From: Paenibacillus farraposensis
GTDB taxonomy: Bacteria > Bacillota > Bacilli > Paenibacillales > Paenibacillaceae
Direction of reading: 5' to 3'
NCBI RefSeq assembly: GCF_020736845.1
Contig: NZ_JAFFQR010000064.1
Span: 441,696 to 505,695 of the forward strand
DNA: 64,000 nucleotides
Position numbers and translations under genes: made by a program. Each line of letters begins with the position of its first letter. The first letter of the stretch is position 1. The notes under the pieces are model-generated. The model saw only the letters and a program-made list of their open reading frames with translations. It made no database searches and was not told the DNA's origin. Below, in pieces: positions 35,220 through 42,181 of this stretch.

Positions 35220-36466
35220 GATTATCCATGAGTATGTTCTTTTTTTGAAGCTGCATATGTCTCTAATCAATCATCATTGATATTTATAGGGTTAGCTCCG
35301 TTCTGCTGGACAAAATGGTCAGGAGAAATAACCATCTTGAATCTCAAGACAGTATTAACCAAGTTGGTTAGCACTCATATGAATAGTTGGACATAGCTTC
35401 CAGTTCAATAAACCAACTTAGAAAAATTCCAAGCCGATGTATTAGGTTGACGCTGTGTTAACTATTGGGGGTATGCCCAAATCTGGACATACTATAGAGG
35501 ATAACCCGTATCGACACCCCTATCGAAGCTCAATCGTAAAAATTGGTCATATGATCATAAACTCTTTATTACATATAGCTTTCTGAGTCATTGTGGTTCA
35601 AAATTGTGCTTGAATATATTTACATCGTACCATATCGGAAAAACAGCAAAAGAATAGATAAATAAAGGGATTTGTGAAGAATTACTTTGCATCGTGGTTT
35701 CAATCGTAGTTATCGAGAAATAATGTGTAAAAAAGATTGATATATCAAGGGGTATTTAAATTTTTATAAATTAAATTGTTCAAAATCTAAATTTAAAAAA
35801 TCCTTTATTCATCTGTGTTTTTAAAAACACCGCAGACGTATCGTCAATCGTAACAAGAATCGGGGAGTGGAAGACTTATAATTGTCATTTTGATATTGTC
35901 AACCAGAATACATTTACACACTCTATCACGCTTTCTCACCTGAACCCTAATACAAATTGTTTCAAGGTTAAATCATACAAGCAGCTTTCAAAACACAGAC
36001 TGACCAGCAATTTATTTTGCAACTCGGTTTAACCTAGTTGCTCCCGTACCATAGTGGTACTCAAAGCCATTTCACCTTTGAGCCTTCTAAGCTTAACTTA
36101 GTAGCCTTAATCTTATACTGAAATTGATTCAGCAGTAAACATGGAAACAACCATCACAATGAGAGGAAAAAAATATTCCTCAAAAGAGGCAAACCAAAAT
36201 AATTTGGGTTTGGTGACCTCAAGAGAATATTGAAAATGGGATTGGTGAGCAAAATTATTTTGGTCACCACTAAGTTAAATTTTAAGACTCAATGAGACCC
36301 TACCTATAAGTCATTATTTCACGGTAGAACAAAATTTCGTTCCCGTTGAAATGAATAGCTGAAGCATAGGCTTTTCTCATTATGTGAAATCCCTTGGTAT
36401 CATTAGGTTGGACGCAACGTAAAACTTTTACGAAATTAGGGTTATTTCAAGATGAAAAAAGCCTCA
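35220..36466. other. Long AT-rich non-coding stretch with inverted repeats
   Basis: No reading frame with a start and ribosome site is seen over about 1.2 kb. It contains the CTAAG-N5-CTTAG palindrome at 36087-36101 and a 12-bp perfect inverted repeat CCAAAATAATTT (36194-36205) / AAATTATTTTGG (36252-36263), beside GGTGACC / GGTCACC. It could hold a replication origin or regulatory RNA; neither is shown. Confidence 0.45.
36087..36101. repeat. Palindrome CTAAG-N5-CTTAG, copy 1
   Basis: CTAAGCTTAACTTAG. The surrounding ~50 bp (through TGAAATTGATTCA) recurs in diverged form at 39252-39297. Two more palindromes of the same form lie at 39259-39273 and 39314-39328. Confidence 0.6.
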
Positions 36467-36964
36467 TCACCTCTCAACAAAATACCTATTGGTCATATAC
36501 CAAGCCTTACCTTTCACTGTATCCACCATACCCTTTTTACTATCCAGAAACACGATATCACCACATTCTTTACAGCCCCACTTACTCCTCTTGTACGCTG
36601 ACTCCTCTATATAGGAAGCTCCACATTTACATTCTACCTGAATTAATGTCTTGTACTGGCTATATGCGTCTGCTAACTGTTCACTGACTTTACTTGCTGC
36701 TGTTGGCTGCTGTGCTACATGTTCCCTTTGCTCAGAAAATTCATTATGTACCTTAAAATCTGCCACAAGCTCAGGATTTAAACCAAAGTGTTCTTTGCCT
36801 ACTGTTGTTACATATTTGCTTCCTACACGATAAGACTCTATCCATTCCTGTATTTGTTTGCTGGATAGACTGACTGTTCCTTTAATACCGCTGTTCAGTG
36901 TATAGGTCATTGTGTGATGCTGGTTTTGGTTCATGTTTAGATCATCATCTCCAGTTCTTAACAT
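36467..36964 (-). CDS. Hypothetical zinc-ribbon protein
   Basis: About 155-165 residues. The C-terminal third holds a four-Cys zinc ribbon, CKCGASYIEE ... WGCKECGD, after a middle region rich in charged residues. No family name can be given. The start is unclear: an ATG at 36964 lacks a clear ribosome site, and an internal ATG at 36934 has GGAG only at 14 nt. It is divergent from the secreted-protein gene at 37142. Confidence 0.6.
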   Translation of the reverse strand: MLRTGDDDLNMNQNQHHTMTYTLNSGIKGTVSLSSKQIQEWIESYRVGSKYVTTVGKEHFGLNPELVADFKVHNEFSEQREHVAQQPTAASKVSEQLADAYSQYKTLIQVECKCGASYIEESAYKRSKWGCKECGDIVFLDSKKGMVDTVKGKAWYMTNRYFVER

Positions 36965-37035
36965 CAAGATTTTTCATTACTTTTGCTTATAAAATACGAA
37001 TTATTTTTAGTATCAAAAACTATTATTCCTACTAT

Positions 37036-37064
37036 TTGATAGTTTATTTTATTTATGGTAGAAT
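37036..37064 (+). promoter_or_regulatory. Sigma-A-like promoter of the secreted protein gene
   Basis: TTGATA (37036-37041), 17-bp spacer, TAGAAT (37059-37064), about 78 bp before the GTG start. Confidence 0.5.
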
Positions 37065-37141
37065 ATTCCCTGTAAATCAAATCCATTGTAAGGATGACAT
37101 TGGTATTGTTTTACTATCATAATTAAGGAGTGGTTTTCAAA

Positions 37142-37846
37142 GTGAAAAAGATGCTGAATTTGTTTGTTGTGTTTGCATTAATTATTGTAGTATTCCCCTT
37201 CTCTGCTAAGGCTCAGGAAACTAATGCATTGACTATTAACACCCCTGAAGACTACATTAATTATTTAAAACAAAATAGGAATGGACTCAACTCTCAAATC
37301 ATCAATAACGAGTCCTCTAATATTCTACAAAAATTCACCAGTTTGTCCAAAGAAAATCAGCAAAAATTTGTAGACTACATGAACAACCCTGAAGCAATTA
37401 AATCTATTTTTAATGCAATGCAAAGCGGTGAAAATGCAGACCTATACAATGGAGACATAAAAGTAAGAGTAACCAAGAGCAAACCCGCAAACACTACTTC
37501 AGCTTTTACTACCATCTATAAACCTGAAGCAGAAACAGAAGCTACTACTTTTGGCATTACAGTTATTTCAACTAAAGTATATGTACAGTACAGTGTTACA
37601 AGTGGAAAAATAACTCAAATATTAAACGCTGGAGGGTTAGTTACTAGAAATTGGGTTCCATTTGCTAATATCTCCGTTAAAGAGGATAAACCGTTCATTA
37701 CCTCAGACAAAAACAGAGCTTACGAAACAGTATATTTCACATGGAACTTTATACACAAATCTTTAGGCGCAGTGATCGGAACTGGCACTCATACGATGTG
37801 GGGATTCCCTGACGGTTCTTACAATTCATCATTTACAAAGTCATAA
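37142..37846 (+). CDS. Secreted protein of unknown function
   Basis: A 234-residue protein with a clear signal peptide (VKKMLNLFVVFALIIVVFPF, cut near AKA-QE). The mature part begins with charged helical sequence and ends in a beta-rich domain (FGITVISTKVYVQYSV ... THTMWGFPDG). I do not recognise the fold. The GTG at 37142 follows AAGGAG by 11 nt. It is followed 16 bp later by a tiny membrane-peptide ORF. An exported effector or bacteriocin-like product is possible but unproven. Confidence 0.75.
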   Translation: MKKMLNLFVVFALIIVVFPFSAKAQETNALTINTPEDYINYLKQNRNGLNSQIINNESSNILQKFTSLSKENQQKFVDYMNNPEAIKSIFNAMQSGENADLYNGDIKVRVTKSKPANTTSAFTTIYKPEAETEATTFGITVISTKVYVQYSVTSGKITQILNAGGLVTRNWVPFANISVKEDKPFITSDKNRAYETVYFTWNFIHKSLGAVIGTGTHTMWGFPDGSYNSSFTKS

Positions 37847-37862
37847 TAAAAGGATTATAGCT

Positions 37863-37961
37863 ATGAGAAAAAAAACATATGTCATTATAGGGATAGTACT
37901 TGGCATACTCCTTCTATTATTTTTACTATCCATATCTTTGTATAGTAACTGGCACAGTTAA
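37863..37961 (+). CDS. Small single-pass membrane peptide
   Basis: A 32-residue ORF: MRKKTY, then one long hydrophobic segment (VIIGIVLGILLLLFLLSISL), then YSNWHS. AAAAGG lies about 9 nt upstream. It lies directly after the secreted-protein gene and before a terminator, so both are likely co-transcribed. It may anchor, protect from, or help export of the secreted protein; this is inference. Confidence 0.6.
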   Translation: MRKKTYVIIGIVLGILLLLFLLSISLYSNWHS

Positions 37962-37970
37962 CAAAAAAGG

Positions 37971-38006
37971 AAGCGTTAGAGGTCATTTCCTCAGCGCTTC
38001 TTTTTT
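37971..38006 (+). terminator. Terminator after the secreted protein / membrane peptide pair
   Basis: Hairpin AAGCGTTAGAGG / CCTCAGCGCTT with one bulge, followed by TCTTTTTTC. Confidence 0.75.
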
Positions 38007-38158
38007 CATAGTAAGAGAAAGGTTTTATAATTTAGCTTCAGTCAGCGTTTTTAAAATTCCAATAAATGACTCGTCAATCGACATAATAATTCCATTTACT
38101 TCTTTACTAAATTGAGACTAGTGAGCTTATTTTCCTGTTGTGTGATTCTTAGTAGATT

Positions 38159-38257
38159 TTATAAGATCTGCTTCCTAATCTCTAACCTTCTCTCAAGTCC
38201 TACGTCCCTCCCTGCTGCCTCTTTCACCAACTGTCTATTCAACCGATCCATATCCAT
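38159..38257 (-). CDS. Small hypothetical ORF, distal of a pair
   Basis: A 32-codon ORF starting MDMDRLNRQLVKEAAGRD and ending LEIRKQIL, strongly charged and helical. It starts 1 nt after the stop of the preceding small ORF. A similar C-terminal sequence is found in the degenerate remnant at 26165-26335, which supports it as a real gene type. Confidence 0.5.
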   Translation of the reverse strand: MDMDRLNRQLVKEAAGRDVGLERRLEIRKQIL

Positions 38258-38258
38258 G

Positions 38259-38366
38259 TTACATCACCATTCTGTTGGTCTGAGCTAATGTTTTGAGACT
38301 GATTAACTGACCATCCCAAGTCTGTAAAAAAAGCTTCCCTTTAATGAGTCGTCCACATTTATACAT
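38259..38366 (-). CDS. Small hypothetical ORF, proximal of a pair
   Basis: A 35-codon ORF starting MYKCGRLIKGKLFLQTWDGQ. AGGAGTG lies 6 nt before the ATG, an excellent ribosome site. It overlaps nothing and leads directly into the next small ORF. Function unknown. Confidence 0.55.
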   Translation of the reverse strand: MYKCGRLIKGKLFLQTWDGQLISLKTLAQTNRMVM

Positions 38367-38481
38367 TGGTTATCACTCCTTTATTGATTTGATAGGATAT
38401 ATTGTCAACGTTATAGTGTTGATTATGATGATAAAATGACTCTTTTACATTTTGATTTTGAGTATCGTTCATAGGATATTA

Positions 38482-38521
38482 AAGCCCCAAAAAGGTTACT
38501 GAAGCCCACAAAATGTTATCA
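38482..38521. repeat. Two 20-bp direct repeats
   Basis: AAGCCCCAAAAAGGTTACTG followed at once by AAGCCCACAAAATGTTATCA (14 of 20 bases identical). It is iteron-like but short. The remainder of 38367-38714 has no gene. Confidence 0.4.
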
Positions 38522-38714
38522 TTGCCTTGTTATATGATAAAATTAGACAGGCTTATTTGTCATTGAGTTTATTTAATAGTTAAGGTGCGTTATTTTTGAC
38601 GCGCCCATATTTGGGGAGGATGAAATTTCGTGTCGGCAAGGGGATTTTTATTACACATTGTTTTACTTTTGTATATTGGATATAATTAACTATCTTGATC
38701 TTCGGAGGTTACAT

Positions 38715-38996
38715 ATGGATAAAAAGAAAATGCTGTTTGAACTATTAGTGACTATAAAGCATTTAGATGAGCTAGAATCAGAAGTTCATAATCCTAGAAT
38801 TGGAGTTTCCAAAGACAATGTTTGGTCAGTGATTAAAGAGATTTGTAATTTTCAAATAGAAGGTTCATTAAATCAAAAAATTCTTGAGTATGTGTCAGAG
38901 ACTGTGGCTAAAATTGAGATGAACCATGAAGATCTCTATGAACATTTAATTGGCTATTTATTAAATTCTAAGATTGAAATTGTTGAGGACTTTTAG
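38715..38996 (+). CDS. Hypothetical acidic protein
   Basis: A 93-residue helical, acidic protein starting MDKKKMLFELLVTIKHLDEL, with no signal or membrane segment. GGAGG lies 6 nt before the ATG at 38715; a 19-codon upstream extension is hydrophobic and lacks a ribosome site. A terminator follows immediately. No family recognised. Confidence 0.7.
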   Translation: MDKKKMLFELLVTIKHLDELESEVHNPRIGVSKDNVWSVIKEICNFQIEGSLNQKILEYVSETVAKIEMNHEDLYEHLIGYLLNSKIEIVEDF

Positions 38997-39022
38997 GATT
39001 AGGGCAAATGCTCCTAATCTTT
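38997..39022 (+). terminator. Terminator after the acidic protein gene
   Basis: 7-bp arms GATTAGG / CCTAATC with a 9-nt loop, followed by TTTAT. It starts 1 bp after the stop codon. Confidence 0.75.
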
Positions 39023-39258
39023 ATCATAGTCCTCTTTCTTTGTGATTAAATTTAGTTATATAAATTGATATTTAAGTTTTTAAATAGTTAATCCATGTCA
39101 CGATCAATACTAAACTATACTATCAGCTATGAACCCTGTGGAAAATTTTCCACACCCTTCTTAACTACGACAGTCCAAAGTTGGGCACCCCCCATTTAGT
39201 TACAACTCACACACAGTAATGTTGTGGGATGTCTCATCATTTGAATTCTTTGAACCTC

Positions 39259-39330
39259 CTAAGTTTAACTTAGTAGCCTAATGCTGAAATTGATTCAATA
39301 GCAACAGTTTGTCCTAAGATAAACTTAGGA
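39259..39330. repeat. Palindromes CTAAG-N5-CTTAG, copies 2 and 3
   Basis: CTAAGTTTAACTTAG at 39259-39273 and CTAAGATAAACTTAG at 39314-39328, the latter extended to TCCTAAG / CTTAGGA at 39312-39330. Together with 36087-36101 this makes three sites of one form within the element. Confidence 0.6.
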
Positions 39331-39797
39331 CACATATGAAATTCAATGCTAATACATATTGGGAGAACGAAATTTCGTTCCCCATCCCCCCGTCCAACGG
39401 TCGTTTACCAGTTTCACACTATTATCAGACTGGCTAGGGATCCCTCTGCGCTCTCTATTCTCTGCAATAAGACGATACTCTGCTTCCCACTCGTCAAGGT
39501 GAAATCCAATCAGCTCAAAAGCGACGATGTCGTCGTATTTGTATATAAAAAAATCCAGTCACCGTCAATATGGGGGCAACTGGATGGTAAAATTGGTGTT
39601 TTATATAGTTTTGGTGTGGGTTCGGTATCATTGCCTCTAAGACTTTCATACGTTCATTATAAGGCATTTATTTCGGAATTCGGAAAATGGATTTATTTGT
39701 GAATAATGCGAATTAAAAAACCATCCAATGAAGATGGCTTAGATTTGATTAATGACTAAACACAGGCATAAAGTTATTTGCTAATGACCTTAACAAA
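39331..39797. other. Non-coding stretch
   Basis: A 118-codon plus-strand open frame at 39346-39702 has no ribosome site and crosses small hairpins (ATCCAGT / ACTGGAT near 39554-39591; CCATC / GATGG near 39722-39738). I treat it as non-coding. Confidence 0.4.
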
Positions 39798-39908
39798 TCA
39801 GCAAACATATTTGATTTCTTCTACTAAATGTTCGAAGAATAAAACAATACCTGCGAACATAATAACAGCTATAACTATTTGTAATGTACTCTTCCTTATT
39901 TCACACAT
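39798..39908 (-). CDS. Possible small membrane peptide
   Basis: A 36-codon ORF: MCEIRKST, hydrophobic LQIVIAVIMFAGIVLFF, then EHLVEEIKYVC. The ribosome site is weak (GGGA). It is supported only by its clean membrane-peptide layout. Confidence 0.35.
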   Translation of the reverse strand: MCEIRKSTLQIVIAVIMFAGIVLFFEHLVEEIKYVC

Positions 39909-39981
39909 AAGTTGTCCCAATTGATTTGATACCTATATTTACATTTTGGATGTATGGCGGTCAAATCTGATGCTCGTCCTA

Positions 39982-40125
39982 TTAAATCATAATGAACTTA
40001 TTCTCTTTAGGCACAAGCTTTCTTGGTTTATTGGAGCCTTTGGAGAACTCCTCAATTTCAAAAACTCCACGGAAATAAAGGGCTAACTGCACGTCATCAT
40101 TACTTTGTTTTGTATTTATATCTTC
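39982..40125 (-). other. Alternative C-terminal coding segment of the serine recombinase, joined only in the excised circle
   Basis: When the element ends are joined at the AA core, the recombinase frame continues from codon GTT at 24157-24159 straight into GAA GAT ATA at 40125-40117 and runs 47 codons to a stop at 39982-39984. The segment reads [20 protein letters not shown] and ends VPKENKFIMI. It has no start of its own in the integrated state. Its charge-rich, AT-rich coding is like the rest of the recombinase, whereas the integrated tail is antisense sigK. It is therefore probably the native C-terminus. Confidence 0.8.
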
Positions 40126-40143
40126 AAAAAATTTGATAACACC
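40099..40143. other. Right attachment site (attR)
   Basis: attP half with arm ATTACTTTGTTT (40099-40110), 15 nt, core AA (40126-40127), then attB half AAAATTTGATAACACC (40128-40143). It pairs with attL at 24141-24185. Confidence 0.85.
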
Positions 40144-40635
40144 GGAGAAGATTTGGAGGACCTTATATCCATCGGCACCATCGGACTGATCAAGGCCATC
40201 GAAAGCTTTCAGACCGGGAAAGGCACGAAGCTGGCAACATTTGCAGCCCGTTGTATTGAAAATGAAATTCTGATGCATTTGCGTTCTCTCAAAAAAACAC
40301 GCAAAGACGTGTCTCTCCATGATCCTATAGGAACGGATAAAGAGGGAAACGAAATTACATTAATCGATATCCTCGGCACTGAGACAGACGATATTGTAGA
40401 TAAGGTACAGCTGAAAATCGAAAAGAGTAAAATCTATCGCAACCTGGATATTTTAGATGAGCGTGAAAAAGAGGTCGTGATTGGACGATTCGGCCTGGAA
40501 GCCGGGGGAGAAGAACGGACACAGCGGGAAATTGCCCGAGAGCTGGGGATTTCGCGTTCGTATGTATCACGGATTGAAAAGCGTGCGCTGATGAAGTTAT
40601 ACCATGAGTTTTACAAGCAGAAGGGTAATGGTTAA
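40126..40635 (+). CDS. sigK: Sigma-K, C-terminal part (interrupted gene)
   Basis: Carries 169 codons from [20 protein letters not shown] (sigma region 2.1-2.2) through [10 protein letters not shown] (2.4) to region 4 with its helix-turn-helix ([20 protein letters not shown]). It has no usable start or ribosome site in the integrated state and is expressed only after excision joins it to 23959-24156. The last helices end [12 protein letters not shown], slightly shorter than in B. subtilis. A terminator follows. Confidence 0.96.
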   Translation, partial: KKFDNTGEDLEDLISIGTIGLIKAIESFQTGKGTKLATFAARCIENEILMHLRSLKKTRKDVSLHDPIGTDKEGNEITLIDILGTETDDIVDKVQLKIEKSKIYRNLDILDEREKEVVIGRFGLEAGGEERTQREIARELGISRSYVSRIEKRALMKLYHEFYKQKGNG

Positions 40636-40662
40636 GGAGAAGGGTAGAATAGCACATGATTT

Positions 40663-40686
40663 AAAGGCTCTAAAACAGGGCCTTTT
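40663..40686 (+). terminator. Terminator after sigK
   Basis: Stem AAAGGC / GCCTTT with TTTTCTC following, 27 bp after the sigK stop. The stretch 40687-41044 up to the next gene shows no ORF that I can support. Confidence 0.7.
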
Positions 40687-41044
40687 CTCACGATTAGAGA
40701 TTCAAAAAGCTAATGTTCCATACTGATGTTAAGAACACGCCATGTTTACTTATACTGTATGTGTCGTCATCGATAGCATCTAAACAAGAACTGTGTATAC
40801 ACTGCTTTGTACTCATGTGCAAATAAAACAATGAGGCGCTATATCTAACCCGGGTTTAGCTTCCTGCCAATTGGAGCTATGAAGACGATTATCTCTATCT
40901 GTTGATGATATCTTAACTTGTTTATTCAAGGCAATCACAGTATGTATTTCTATGATCAAGGAATACATTTATTGAAAGATTCATATAAATATATAACAAC
41001 ATTCTTAACAAATTAACTAACTTAACTAATGGAGGAAACGCAAC

Positions 41045-41554
41045 ATGGCCAAATTCAGTCAAAATCCGAATGATTATTCGTTTTCCATGGAACCTGTCGT
41101 CATAGCTGAGGAAAATGTTTCAACAAACGGCGATTCCAAAAATACCTTTCCGAAAAATGTTTTAGTCGATAATAATCTCTATTGGGAGAGCAGCTTAAAC
41201 GGCAAAGGCGGAGAAATCATTTTTAAATTAGACGAAGGCAAAACGATCAATGATATCCTTTTGGCCCAGCCATCTTCCAGAGCTTTTATTCTTTCGTTTT
41301 CTTTTCATGGCTCTAATGATGGAGAAAACTGGTTTAGATTAGGCCAAGTCGAGACTTTGCCAACTGCTGCAAAAACAACTTATCAATTTAGTAATGAGAT
41401 TCCGTTTCAATATTATAAGATCACTGTACTTTCATCCGGATCGAATAATTCAACTACTTATTATGGCATACGATACATTCAACTCAGAAGCGCGCTCATC
41501 AATGGCGTTCCTGCTTACAGATCTTCCCATATTAATCCTGCTATTATTGAATAA
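41045..41554 (+). CDS. Discoidin (F5/8 type C)-like domain protein
   Basis: A 169-residue protein that is essentially one beta-sandwich domain of the discoidin type: YWESSLNGKGGEIIFKLDEG near residues 43-62, SFSFHGSNDGENWFRLGQVE in the middle and YYKITVLSSG towards the end. Such domains bind carbohydrates. No signal peptide is seen, which is unusual for a binding domain standing alone. GGAGG precedes the ATG by about 9 nt. Confidence 0.75.
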   Translation: MAKFSQNPNDYSFSMEPVVIAEENVSTNGDSKNTFPKNVLVDNNLYWESSLNGKGGEIIFKLDEGKTINDILLAQPSSRAFILSFSFHGSNDGENWFRLGQVETLPTAAKTTYQFSNEIPFQYYKITVLSSGSNNSTTYYGIRYIQLRSALINGVPAYRSSHINPAIIE

Positions 41555-41691
41555 ACCGAGTACACAACAAAGGGGCTGGCTAATCCGGCTGTGAGTAACT
41601 AAATACAATTGCCTTGCGGAAAGAAGTAACATGTTTAAAGATGAAGAACAACGTCCTAAAGTACTAACACAAAAGCTCTTAAGACAATGTA

Positions 41692-41735
41692 AAAAAGCAT
41701 ACATTATACCTGACTAGGGACAATGTATGCTTTTT
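41692..41735 (+). terminator. Terminator, 14-bp perfect stem
   Basis: Arms AAAAAGCATACATT and AATGTATGCTTTTT with a 16-nt loop; ends the discoidin-like gene. Confidence 0.85.
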
Positions 41736-42181
41736 CAGTCTACTTTCATCTCACCAGCAAGATTTCATTCAGTAATGTCTAATTGCCTTATAACCATAAC
41801 TGTATCTTCGTCCCTCAATCATCTGTGTCAACCAACGTCGTAGAAGCCGGGAACAGCTATGCCGAATTGGCTATGAGGAGAACGGCAACGCCATTAAGCT
41901 GAAGTTAAAAGTTCATCGGCAGCCTGACCAGATCTGTGCTTTTGCTTATCGGCGGCAACGAACAAAGCCCAAGCCTTGAAGAAAAGCTACCTAAGCCTGG
42001 TTGACAGCTTGACCTTCACTTCACCAGTATTTTTTCACGTGACGCGGTATTTTTTTGATTTTATGTAGGGAGTGCGCAGGCTCCTTTTTCGTCTCCAGGT
42101 GAAGCTTGTCTATGGGAAGACCCGGTCATTTTTGCGGGGAAGAGACATATACCTATAGGAATACTTTGGTCTGGAGGGGGG
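41736..42181. other. Intergenic region with possible gene remnant
   Basis: A plus-strand frame at about 41828-41980 reads RRRSREQLCRIGYEENGNAI and on to a stop, with no start, perhaps a transposase or other remnant. The frame of the downstream Yellow-like gene is open from 42054, but has no start codon before 42182. Confidence 0.3.

Larger units (their letters stand above)
24157..40126. mobile_element. Skin-like sigK intervening element, 15,969 bp
   Basis: The element splits sigK between codon 66 and codon 67. Removing 24157-40125 joins GTT to AAA AAA TTT GAT and gives [13 protein letters not shown], matching intact sigma-K, in one 235-codon frame. The ends combine into a 56-bp palindromic attP. 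Cargo: serine recombinase, a 48-residue protein, primase-like protein, WXG100 toxin with immunity gene, RRNPP receptor with two propeptides, tyrosine recombinase, secreted protein and small ORFs. Base composition is visibly AT-richer than the flanks. No capsid, tail or conjugation genes are seen, so it is a reduced phage, plasmid or ICE relative. Confidence 0.93.

Noticed and set aside
39346..39702. 118-codon plus-strand ORF inside the element
   Set aside because: No ribosome site, odd composition, and it crosses hairpins and repeat sequence.
24157..40126. Complete prophage
   Set aside because: No terminase, portal, capsid, tail or lysis genes are present; only replication, regulation, toxin and recombination genes.
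39982..40320. 112-codon minus-strand ORF across the sigK C-terminal half
   Set aside because: As an independent gene it would be mostly sigK antisense. Only its last 47 codons matter, as the recombinase tail in the circle.
40355..40657. 100-codon minus-strand ORF opposite sigK
   Set aside because: It is a shadow of the sigK coding strand.
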